Below, piece by piece: positions 57,064 through 64,000 of a stretch of DNA of 64,000 bases. The stretch comes from Aliiroseovarius sp. F20344. Its GTDB lineage: Bacteria; Pseudomonadota; Alphaproteobacteria; Rhodobacterales; Rhodobacteraceae. Each line of letters begins with the position of its first letter. Position 1 is the stretch's first letter. The stretch is from positions 124,001 to 188,000 of the forward strand of contig NZ_JALKBG010000005.1 of assembly GCF_023016155.1 (NCBI RefSeq). Direction: 5' to 3'. The position numbers were made by a program, and so were the translations under genes. The notes under the pieces are model-generated. The model made no database searches. It was given only the letters and a program-made list of their open reading frames with translations, and had not been told where the DNA came from.

Positions 57064-57798
57064 ATGGGAATTCTCGACAAACACGTCGTTCTTGAAAAGA
57101 ACGCAACGCTTCTTCTGGTCGGTAGCCTTTTGGTTGTCACCGTGGGTGGCATCGTAGAGATCGCACCGCTCTTCTACCTCGAAAACACGATCGAGGATGT
57201 GGAAGGTGTGCGCCCCTACTCGCCGCTCGAGCTTGAGGGTCGGAACATCTATATCCGCGAGGGCTGCTATGTCTGTCACTCGCAGATGATCCGCCCGATG
57301 CGCGACGAAGTTGAGCGTTACGGCCACTACAGCCTTGCGGCTGAAAGCCAGTACGACCACCCGTTCCAGTGGGGCTCCAAGCGGACAGGTCCGGACCTTG
57401 CCCGCGTCGGTGGCCGCTACTCGGACGAATGGCATGTGGACCACTTGGTGGATCCGCAGTCGGTTGTGCCGGAATCGGTGATGCCGAAATACGCTTTCCT
57501 TTTGGATAAGTTGATCGAGCCGAAATACATCCAGGATGTGATGAAGACGAACCGGATCGTAGGTGTACCTTACACCGACGAGCAGATCGCAAATGCGGAA
57601 GCAGACTGGCTTAGCCAAGCTGATCCCGATGGCGACAATTCGGACGTCGATGCGCTTCTGGCACGTTATCCGAAGGCGCAAGCACGCAACTTCGATGGCA
57701 AGCCGGGTGTGTCCGAGATGGATGCTTTGGTCGCCTATATGCAGATGTTGGGTACTCTGGTCGACTTCTCGACCTTCACACCTGACGCAAGCCGGTAA
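57064..57798 (+). CDS. ccoO: cbb3-type cytochrome c oxidase subunit II (mono-haem cytochrome c)
   Basis: CcoO is a membrane-bound mono-haem subunit that passes electrons to CcoN. The 244-residue protein has an N-terminal membrane anchor (about 16-37), the haem motif CYVCH with the [15 protein letters not shown] context, and a distal Met. Starts 14 bases after ccoN. Confidence 0.98.
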   Translation: MGILDKHVVLEKNATLLLVGSLLVVTVGGIVEIAPLFYLENTIEDVEGVRPYSPLELEGRNIYIREGCYVCHSQMIRPMRDEVERYGHYSLAAESQYDHPFQWGSKRTGPDLARVGGRYSDEWHVDHLVDPQSVVPESVMPKYAFLLDKLIEPKYIQDVMKTNRIVGVPYTDEQIANAEADWLSQADPDGDNSDVDALLARYPKAQARNFDGKPGVSEMDALVAYMQMLGTLVDFSTFTPDASR

Positions 57799-57810
57799 GG
57801 AGTAGGGATG

Positions 57811-57987
57811 ATGGACACCTATGGCATTATGCGAGCCTTCGCAGACAGCTGGTTCCTGATTGCAATGTTCGCCTTTTTCGTAGGGGCAGCACTGTTTGCG
57901 TTCCGCCCGGGATCGAACAAGGTCCACAAGGACATTGCGAACATCCCCTTCCGCCATGAAGACAAACCTGCCGGTGACCGGGACTGA
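57811..57987 (+). CDS. ccoQ: cbb3-type cytochrome c oxidase subunit IV
   Basis: This 58-residue gene is MDTYGIMRAFADSWFLIAMF followed by AFFVGAALFAFRP and a charged tail; an ATG three bases earlier is equally possible. AAGGAG lies upstream. CcoQ is the small single-pass subunit that stabilises the oxidase or modulates its sensing role. The order ccoN-O-Q-P is standard. Confidence 0.92.
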   Translation: MDTYGIMRAFADSWFLIAMFAFFVGAALFAFRPGSNKVHKDIANIPFRHEDKPAGDRD

Positions 57988-58023
57988 TGTCCTCGGGCGC
58001 TCAGCTCAAAAGGAGTTGCGGCA

Positions 58024-58896
58024 ATGAGTAAAAAACCTGTTGAAAAGAAAGAGCCTGAAACGACGGGCCACGAATGGGACGGCATTCAGGAGTTTAACAA
58101 TCCGCTGCCTCGTTGGTGGGTCTGGGTGTTCTACCTGACCATTATCTGGGGTGTTTGGTACACCATCGCCTATCCCGCATGGCCGCTGATCAAAGGGGCC
58201 ACCGCTGGCTACCTTGGTTTCTCGACCCGTGCCGAAGTTGCGGAAGAAATTGACCGCTTCAAAGGCATGAACAGCGAACTTGAGGCGCAGTTGGCGTCCG
58301 CTGATCTGACCGCGCTGACCCAAGGGTCTGACCTGCACAACTACGCCATTCAGTCGGGTCGTGCGACCTTCGCGACTTGGTGTTCGCAGTGTCACGGTTC
58401 GGGTGCAGCTGGCAACGTTGGCTACCCCAATCTCTTGGACAATGACTGGCTTTGGGGCGGTTCGCTGGAAGACATCCAGATGACGATCGCCCACGGCATT
58501 CGGTCTGAAGATGACGAAGACACGCGGTATTCGGAAATGCCCGCATTCGGTGACGACTATCTAAGCGATGAAGAAATCGCACAGGTTGTGGCCTATGCCA
58601 TGTCACTGTCGCCGGTGACCAAGGATGCGGCTGACATGACATTGGTCAAGGCTGGCGCAGTTGTTTTCGAAGACAATTGCTCGTCCTGCCACATGGAAGA
58701 CGGAACGGGCGACCGTGCGCAAGGCGCGCCGAACCTGACCGACGCCATCTGGCTGTTCGGCGAGGACAAAGACACAATCACCTCGATCGTGTCAGAAGGC
58801 CCCTATGGCGTCATGCCGGCCTGGAAAGGCAAGCTGACTGACAGCCAAATCAATGCTGTGTCGGCCTATATCCACCAGCTGGGCGGCGGCGAATAA
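58024..58896 (+). CDS. ccoP: cbb3-type cytochrome c oxidase subunit III (di-haem cytochrome c)
   Basis: CcoP accepts electrons from soluble cytochrome c. The 290-residue protein has one membrane segment (about 38-58) after a cytoplasmic tail, then two class I cytochrome domains with haem motifs CSQCHG (near 120) and CSSCHM (near 220). Last gene of the operon. Confidence 0.97.
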   Translation: MSKKPVEKKEPETTGHEWDGIQEFNNPLPRWWVWVFYLTIIWGVWYTIAYPAWPLIKGATAGYLGFSTRAEVAEEIDRFKGMNSELEAQLASADLTALTQGSDLHNYAIQSGRATFATWCSQCHGSGAAGNVGYPNLLDNDWLWGGSLEDIQMTIAHGIRSEDDEDTRYSEMPAFGDDYLSDEEIAQVVAYAMSLSPVTKDAADMTLVKAGAVVFEDNCSSCHMEDGTGDRAQGAPNLTDAIWLFGEDKDTITSIVSEGPYGVMPAWKGKLTDSQINAVSAYIHQLGGGE

Positions 58897-58980
58897 GCCA
58901 CCGGCTCTGGCCAAAGAACTTTGCCCACGCGCATCCGCGCTGGGGCAGCCCAAGATCCGGGGCCTCACTCCCCGGTCAAA

Positions 58981-59027
58981 GGCACCGACCTCTGATCCTG
59001 TTCGCGCGTTTCTCCGAGGTCGGTGCC
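58981..59027 (+). repeat. Long-loop inverted repeat after ccoP
   Basis: GGCACCGACCT at 58981-58991 and AGGTCGGTGCC at 59017-59027 are perfect inverted repeats of 11 bases, with a 25-base loop, just before the terminator. It could be an mRNA 3' stem or an RNase processing site. Confidence 0.6.
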
Positions 59028-59037
59028 GACAAATTAG

Positions 59038-59066
59038 AAACCCGGGTGCGTTGCGCCCGGGTTTTT
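59038..59066 (+). terminator. Rho-independent terminator of ccoNOQP
   Basis: AAACCCGGGTGC-gtt-GCGCCCGGGTTTTTT forms a long stem with a G-U pair and a T-run. Confidence 0.88.
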
Positions 59067-59218
59067 TGTTGAGACCTGATGGCCAGTGCGACTCACTGGT
59101 TCTGGTGAAAGGTGCGCTATAACGCCACCTGCGACCAGTTGGCACTGCGACACTGTGCAAACTCGTCGTTGCACAAGGGTTTAGATACTCAAGCAATGCA
59201 GATCTGCCAAAATGTCTT

Positions 59219-59232
59219 TTGATCCACATCAA
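59219..59232. promoter_or_regulatory. FNR/FnrL box upstream of ccoGHIS
   Basis: TTGAT-ccac-ATCAA is a perfect FNR consensus. Its centre is about 71 bases upstream of the ccoG ATG at 59297; with -41.5 spacing the leader would be about 30 bases. Confidence 0.85.
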
Positions 59233-59296
59233 GGCTATGATCTGGAATTATTCTTACTTGAATAACCTAGCGAAACACAGGATCCGAGAAACAGTC

Positions 59297-60709
59297 ATGA
59301 CTGACGCCCCCGAACAGCTATACGCCCCGCGCGAGCCAATTTTCCCCAAACGGGTAAAGGGCACATTCCGTAGCCTTAAATGGTGGATTATGGGGATTAC
59401 GCTTGGGATCTACTATCTCGCCCCTTGGATCCGCTGGGATCGCGGGCCAAATTTGCCGGATCAGGCGATCTTGGTGGATATGGCAAGCCGTCGTTTCTTC
59501 TTTTTCTGGATCGAGATTTGGCCGCATGAATTCTACTTCATTGCGGGTCTGCTCATCATGGCAGGGCTTGGGTTGTTCCTTTTCACGTCGGCTGCAGGCC
59601 GGGTATGGTGCGGATATGCCTGTCCGCAGACCGTGTGGACCGACCTGATGATCCTTGTGGAACGCTGGATTGAAGGCGACCGGAACGCACGGATCCGTCT
59701 GCATCGACAGAAATGGGATGCCGAGAAGATCCGCAAACGTATCATCAAATTCACGGCGTGGATGCTGATCGCAGTCGCCACTGGTGGTGCATGGGTGTTC
59801 TATTTTGCCGATGCTCCGACGCTTTTGATGGATTTGGTAACCGGTCAAGCGCACCCCTTGGCTTATTCAACGATCTTGGTTTTGGCGCTGACGACGTTCT
59901 TCTTCGGCGGTATCGCACGGGAACAGATCTGTATTTATGCCTGTCCGTGGCCCCGTATTCAGGCCGCGATGATGGATGAAGACACCATCACAATTGCCTA
60001 TCGTGAGTGGCGCGGAGAGCCGCGCGGCAAAGGCAAGAACCGCGATGATCTGGGCGATTGCATTGACTGTAATGCATGTGTGAACGTCTGCCCGATGGGG
60101 ATCGACATTCGAGACGGTCAACAGCTGGAATGCATCACCTGTGCACTGTGTATCGATGCCTGCGACGAGATGATGGACAAGGTCGGAAAAGAACGCGGCC
60201 TGATCGATTATCTGGCGCTGAAAGACGAAGCATATGAACGTGCCGGGAACACAAAAATCCCTGTGATGAAGCACCTGATGCGTCCGCGCACCATTCTGTA
60301 TACTTCGCTTTGGGCGCTTGTCGGGGTGGCTCTGACCGTGGCCTTGTTCGCCCGTCCCAAGGTGGACGTCACAATTCGCCCCGTACGTAACCCAACTTAT
60401 GTGACGCTGGCCGATGGCTCAATCCGCAACACCTATGACGTGGGTGTGCGCAACCGGCACGGCGAAGAATGGCCCTATTACTTCACGCTGACCGATGGCA
60501 GCCCGCTGACGGTAGAACTGGAAGGCAGCGACAAACTTGTGCTAGTAGCTCCGCCTGACACTGAGGCCAAACAACGTGTCTACGTAATTGCGCCTCCGGG
60601 TTCGGAACCTGCCAAACTGGACCGTACGGATTTGCGTCTGTGGGTTGTGGATGGCGTCACCGGGGATCGTGCCCACCTTGATACGATCTTCAATGGAAGA
60701 GGGCGTTAA
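59297..60709 (+). CDS. ccoG: CcoG, cbb3 oxidase assembly ferredoxin (Cu reductase family)
   Basis: The ATG at 59297 (MTDAPEQLYAPREPIFPKR, 470 residues) is used; upstream frame positions are unsupported and overlap the FNR box. Five membrane segments surround a cytoplasmic domain with two 4Fe-4S motifs, CIDCNACVNVC and CITCALCIDAC; the C-terminus is a periplasmic Ig-like domain. CcoG supports copper delivery to the oxidase. First gene of ccoGHIS. Confidence 0.97.
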   Translation: MTDAPEQLYAPREPIFPKRVKGTFRSLKWWIMGITLGIYYLAPWIRWDRGPNLPDQAILVDMASRRFFFFWIEIWPHEFYFIAGLLIMAGLGLFLFTSAAGRVWCGYACPQTVWTDLMILVERWIEGDRNARIRLHRQKWDAEKIRKRIIKFTAWMLIAVATGGAWVFYFADAPTLLMDLVTGQAHPLAYSTILVLALTTFFFGGIAREQICIYACPWPRIQAAMMDEDTITIAYREWRGEPRGKGKNRDDLGDCIDCNACVNVCPMGIDIRDGQQLECITCALCIDACDEMMDKVGKERGLIDYLALKDEAYERAGNTKIPVMKHLMRPRTILYTSLWALVGVALTVALFARPKVDVTIRPVRNPTYVTLADGSIRNTYDVGVRNRHGEEWPYYFTLTDGSPLTVELEGSDKLVLVAPPDTEAKQRVYVIAPPGSEPAKLDRTDLRLWVVDGVTGDRAHLDTIFNGRGR

Positions 60710-60711
60710 GT

Positions 60712-61197
60712 ATGGTTGATCAGTCTCAGAAGAAAGAGTTCGAACTGACGGGCAAACATGTTTTGGCCATCGTGGTCACGGCGTTTTCGATCATTATCGG
60801 TGTGAATATTTTCATGGCTTATTCGGCCGTGGGAACCTTCCCTGGGCTCGAGACCAAGAACTCATATGTCGCCAGCCAGAAATTTGACGCCCAACGCGCA
60901 GCGCAAGAGGCGCTGGCTTGGGACGTCTCAGCCCGGATCGAGGGCGAGACGCTGTTTCTGGACATCAAAGATGCGAACGGCGATCCCGTTGCTGTCTCGT
61001 CGCTTTACGGCCTTTTGGGGCGGGCGACCCATGTGAATGAAGACCAAGAGCCAGACTTCAGCCAAAGCTCGACAGGTGCCTATGTCGCCCAAGTCGGCAA
61101 GCTGGGGGAAGGCAATTGGAACCTGCGCATGAATGCGGTGGCGGAAGATGGCACCACATTCCAACAACGCATCCCGATCTATCTGAAGGCCAATTAG
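60712..61197 (+). CDS. ccoH: CcoH/FixH-family cbb3 oxidase assembly protein
   Basis: The 161-residue protein has one N-terminal membrane segment (HVLAIVVTAFSIIIGVNIFM), the conserved segment YSAVGTFPGLETKNSYVASQ, and a periplasmic beta domain. It starts three bases after ccoG. FixH/CcoH is needed for stable oxidase assembly. Confidence 0.95.
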   Translation: MVDQSQKKEFELTGKHVLAIVVTAFSIIIGVNIFMAYSAVGTFPGLETKNSYVASQKFDAQRAAQEALAWDVSARIEGETLFLDIKDANGDPVAVSSLYGLLGRATHVNEDQEPDFSQSSTGAYVAQVGKLGEGNWNLRMNAVAEDGTTFQQRIPIYLKAN

Positions 61198-61230
61198 GCC
61201 TTCACCTAACGCGCGAACAAGGAACACATT

Positions 61231-63426
61231 ATGGCTGCTCCGATCTCTGCCTGTCCGGCGTGTGACGCTGCCCCTCTTGCGGAAGAGCAAGCGGGCAAGG
61301 GCTATCGCGGCAATGGCATGGAAGCGAAGCGGATCATGCTGTCGCTGCCCCAGATCTATTGTGCGGCCTGTATCGCGGGTGTTGAGCGTGGTTTGGCTAA
61401 GCAGGACGGTGTGCGCGCGGCGCGCGTGAACCTGACCTTGAAACGTGCTGTTGTGGATGTGGATCCAAATGTCGAAGCCCAGGACTTGGCTGACTATCTG
61501 ACCGGAGTTGGGTTTGAAGCATACGAGCTTGATCCGGGGCAGTTGACCGCGACTGCCACTGATAAACACGGCAAAGATCTTTTGATGCGTTTGGGCGTAT
61601 CTGGCTTTGCCATGATGAACGTGATGCTGCTGAGTGTTGCGGTCTGGTCCGGTGCCACAGACGCAACGCGGGATCTGTTCCACTGGATCAGTGCGGGCAT
61701 TGCCATACCGACAGTTGGGTTTTCAAGCCAAGTGTTCTTCCGGTCGGCTTGGTCGGCCTTGAAAGTGCGCCGCCTGAACATGGATGTGCCGATTTCACTC
61801 GCTATCCTTCTGGCGCTGGGCATGTCGATTTACGAGACGATGAACTCAGGTGAGCATGCGTATTTTGACGCGGCCCTGTCGCTAACTTTCTTCCTTCTGG
61901 CGGGCCGTTACCTGGACTACCGCACCCGCGCTGTTGCCCGGTCTGCCGCTGAGGAGCTGGCCGCGTTGGAAGTCCCGCGAGCTCTGCGCGTCATTGATGG
62001 CCAAGCCGATGAACAGGTTCCCGTATCCGAGTTGGAGCCGGGGCAGATCGTGCGCGTCGTTCCCGGATCCCGTGTGCCTGTAGACGGCATCGTGACTGGC
62101 GGCGAAAGCGAGCTGGACCGCTCTCTTCTGACCGGTGAAAGCCTACCTGTGGCCGCGTCACCCGACAGCATTGTCTCGGCGGGTGAAGTCAACCTGACCG
62201 GCCCCCTGACAGTGCGCGTGACCGCCGCCGGGCGTGACAGCTCGCTGCACCGGATGGCGGATCTGGTTGCCATCGCCGAAACCGCGCGCAATCGTTACAC
62301 GTCGCTGGCTGACAAAGCCGCTGCTGTCTATGCGCCGGTCGTGCATCTGCTGTCCTTCGCGGCCTTCTTGTTTTGGTTCTGGTATTCCGGCGACTGGCGC
62401 ATGTCGATGAATATCGCGGTGGCCACTCTGATTATTACCTGTCCTTGTGCGCTGGGCCTTGCTGTTCCGGCCGTGACCACAGCGGCGTCGGGTCGCTTGT
62501 TTAAACAGGGCATGTTGTTGAAATCAGCCACGGCAATGGAGCGTCTGGCCGAGGTTGATCATGTCGTGTTCGATAAAACCGGCACTCTGACAGAAGGCAA
62601 ACCCGCGCTGGATGCGCAGAGCCGTCATAAACCGCGCGATCTTGAAATCGCTCTGGCGCTGGCCGAAGGCTCCAGCCACCCGCTGGCGCAGTCCCTAACC
62701 CAAGCCGCCCGTACCGCTGGGATACAGCCAGCCGAAGTGGCGCAAGTCACCGAAGTGCCGGGTAAGGGCATCGAAGGGCAGTGGAACGGAAAAACCGTCC
62801 GCCTAGGCCGTGCCGAGTGGCTGGGGGCAAACGCTGTTGGGCAGACGGCCACATATCTGTCGATTTCGGGTGCCAAGCCAGTGGCCTTCACGTTCACTGA
62901 CGCGCTGCGTCCAGGGGTTGAAGAAGCTGTCACCGCCCTGAAGGCCAAGGGAATGGGCGTCACGCTGATTTCAGGTGATGTGCCAGCCGCTGTGGCTGAT
63001 ATTGCTGGCCGCGTGGGTGTCGAAGACTGGAAGGCTGACACTCTGCCAGAAGACAAGGCCGAGTTCGTGGCTCGTCTAGGCAAATCTGGTCGCAAGGTTC
63101 TGATGGTTGGCGACGGTCTGAATGACACCGCTGCCTTGGCTGCGGCGCATGTCTCGATCTCGCCCGCGTCCGCGCTCGAGGCCGCTCGCGTGGTGTCGGA
63201 CATCGTGCTTCTGGGCAAATCAATGGAGCCGCTGGCTGGTGCAATCGATATGTCAAAATCGGCCACCCGCCGTATCAAAGAAAACTTTGCGATTGCTGCC
63301 GGCTATAATGCCATCGCTATCCCGATTGCCTTGATGGGATTCGCCACGCCTTTGGCTGCAGCCCTTGCCATGTCGACCTCATCAGTGACAGTGTCATTGA
63401 ACGCGCTGCGTTTGAAGAAAGGCTAG
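61231..63426 (+). CDS. ccoI: CcoI/FixI-type copper-exporting P-type ATPase
   Basis: The 731-residue P1B-ATPase carries the ATPase core motifs DKTGTLTEG (phosphorylation Asp), the metal-site CPCALGLAVP in TM6, TGES, and GDGLNDTAALAAAHV. The N-terminal part has CPACDAAPL and the metal-binding-like YCAACIAGVERGL. It supplies copper for the cbb3 active site. Followed four bases later by ccoS. Confidence 0.96.
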   Translation: MAAPISACPACDAAPLAEEQAGKGYRGNGMEAKRIMLSLPQIYCAACIAGVERGLAKQDGVRAARVNLTLKRAVVDVDPNVEAQDLADYLTGVGFEAYELDPGQLTATATDKHGKDLLMRLGVSGFAMMNVMLLSVAVWSGATDATRDLFHWISAGIAIPTVGFSSQVFFRSAWSALKVRRLNMDVPISLAILLALGMSIYETMNSGEHAYFDAALSLTFFLLAGRYLDYRTRAVARSAAEELAALEVPRALRVIDGQADEQVPVSELEPGQIVRVVPGSRVPVDGIVTGGESELDRSLLTGESLPVAASPDSIVSAGEVNLTGPLTVRVTAAGRDSSLHRMADLVAIAETARNRYTSLADKAAAVYAPVVHLLSFAAFLFWFWYSGDWRMSMNIAVATLIITCPCALGLAVPAVTTAASGRLFKQGMLLKSATAMERLAEVDHVVFDKTGTLTEGKPALDAQSRHKPRDLEIALALAEGSSHPLAQSLTQAARTAGIQPAEVAQVTEVPGKGIEGQWNGKTVRLGRAEWLGANAVGQTATYLSISGAKPVAFTFTDALRPGVEEAVTALKAKGMGVTLISGDVPAAVADIAGRVGVEDWKADTLPEDKAEFVARLGKSGRKVLMVGDGLNDTAALAAAHVSISPASALEAARVVSDIVLLGKSMEPLAGAIDMSKSATRRIKENFAIAAGYNAIAIPIALMGFATPLAAALAMSTSSVTVSLNALRLKKG

Positions 63427-63430
63427 GCTG

Positions 63431-63592
63431 ATGAACGTCCTTGTATACCTGATCCCTATATCTCTGCTTTTGGGCGGGCTGGGTCTGGCTGCGTTCTTCT
63501 GGACTTTAAAGACGGAACAATACGACGATCCAGACGGGGATGGTCAGCGCATTCTCAGTGATCGGTGGGACGACGAACCGCCTGAGGGTTGA
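63431..63592 (+). CDS. ccoS: CcoS, cbb3 oxidase assembly/maturation protein
   Basis: A 53-residue protein found by hand: MNVLVYLIPISLLLGGLGLA then AFFWTLKTEQYDDPDGDG and an acidic tail. The pattern of one N-terminal membrane segment followed by AFFW-x-L-x3-QYDDPxGDxxRIL is the CcoS family signature. Starts four bases after ccoI. CcoS is needed for cofactor insertion in CcoN. Confidence 0.94.
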   Translation: MNVLVYLIPISLLLGGLGLAAFFWTLKTEQYDDPDGDGQRILSDRWDDEPPEG

Positions 63593-63598
63593 GCCGGG

Positions 63599-64000
63599 TC
63601 AAACCAAGTCGTTGCGCAATGCAATCATGGCGGCGTGCGTGCGGTTCTTTGCACCCAGTTTATTGATGATGGCGCGCATATGCATCTTCACCGTGACTTC
63701 CTGAATGCCAAACATATGTGCGATCTCTTTGTTTTGCTGCCCCTCGCACAAAGAGGTCAGAATTTGAAGTTCGCGGCGCGAAAGCCCGGTTGTATCTTGT
63801 TTTAGATCTGGCTTGGCTTGTTTAGGATAGACCATCATCCCAAGGTCTTCGTCAATCAGGGTCAAAATGCTAGCGAGCGCTTTGTCGGAAAGCTCGACTG
63901 GCGCTCCGGCACAGATACCAGTTCGCAGCGCATGACGAGCGAGGTCCACGTCTTGTTTGGGTAAAAGCAGCACAACCGCCAATTTCTTTTTGCGGCGGCA
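63599..64000 (-). CDS. LuxR-family response regulator, partial (C-terminal part)
   Basis: The frame is open to the right window edge, so the N-terminus is missing. The visible 133 residues include a linker, then a LuxR helix-turn-helix: GLSRRELQILTSLCEGQQNK, EIAHMFGIQEVTVKMHMRAI and INKLGAKNRTHAAMIAL. A receiver-like domain probably lies upstream. The target genes are unknown. It converges on ccoS. Confidence 0.88.
   Translation of the reverse strand, partial: CRRKKKLAVVLLLPKQDVDLARHALRTGICAGAPVELSDKALASILTLIDEDLGMMVYPKQAKPDLKQDTTGLSRRELQILTSLCEGQQNKEIAHMFGIQEVTVKMHMRAIINKLGAKNRTHAAMIALRNDLV

Larger units (their letters stand above)
58897..59296. other. ccoP-ccoG intergenic region with two hairpins and an FNR box
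   Basis: The 400-bp gap has no supported gene. It holds a perfect 11-bp inverted repeat with a 25-base loop (58981-59027), the terminator at 59038-59066, and the FNR box at 59219-59232 that starts the ccoGHIS operon. Confidence 0.6.

Noticed and set aside
56180-57957. Two minus-strand frames opposite ccoN and ccoO
   Set aside because: His/Arg-rich translations without family resemblance; shadows of biased genes.
58792-59232. Minus-strand open frame of 146 codons across the ccoP end and the intergenic hairpins
   Set aside because: It runs through a terminator and an FNR box and has no coding character.

Overview
The window is chromosomal DNA from an alphaproteobacterium of the Rhodobacteraceae (Roseobacter group). 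The evidence is the flagellar gene order (fliF, a fliH-like gene, fliN, fliP divergent from fliL, a small coiled-coil gene, motE, motA, an unknown gene, flhA, fliR, flhB), the F1-only ATP synthase operon atpHAGDC, the hisC-tyrA pair, an FnrL/HemN/cbb3 oxidase block with FNR boxes, and many proteins of Rhodobacterales type (Hint-domain protein, DUF2125, DUF2161, TIGR01459 HAD). No rRNA, tRNA, CRISPR array, insertion sequence, prophage or integrase was seen. Nearly all the DNA is ordinary, tightly packed core genome.

Layout. 1-12.6 kb: two divergent flagellar operons for the export gate, MS ring, switch and stator, with two CtrA-like sites. 12.6-20.5 kb: an FMN-dependent lactate dehydrogenase with a palindromic operator, a Hint-fold protein, rpsD, hisC-tyrA, an extensin-like protein, DUF2125 and chaC. 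20.6-29.3 kb: an ExbB/MotA-like plus OmpA/MotB-like pair (an ion-driven envelope motor of unknown task), convergent with an M23 peptidase coupled to clpA, then gloB and two methyltransferases. 29.7-34.6 kb: atpHAGDC. 34.7-46.4 kb: housekeeping and accessory genes (MFS exporter, H-type lectin, prs, ltaE, a coupled run YcgN-Dabb-ribF, MaoC, HAD, YdcZ-type transporter, a His/Met-rich periplasmic protein, manganese pyrophosphatase, a DUF2161 nuclease-like protein). 46.5-52.1 kb: di-haem peroxidase, groESL under CIRCE, a bactofilin-like exported membrane protein, a lipase-like protein. 52.2-63.6 kb: the microaerobic block hemN, fnrL, a tandem universal stress protein, ccoNOQP and ccoGHIS. A partial LuxR-type regulator closes the window.

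Working together. FnrL (4Fe-4S oxygen sensor) is encoded inside the block it should control. I can see FNR-type palindromes upstream of hemN/fnrL, usp/ccoN, ccoG and the cytochrome c peroxidase, so a local oxygen regulon can be read from the DNA. In the flagellar part, motA is followed directly by a large exported protein of unknown function and preceded by a MotE-like gene, which suggests a MotC/MotE-like periplasmic stator factor. I found no complete new defence or mobile system. The most promising little-described items are that flagellar periplasmic protein, the ExbB/OmpA motor with its very long coiled coil, the Hint protein lacking the catalytic cysteine, the exported bactofilin-like protein and the His/Met-rich periplasmic protein.
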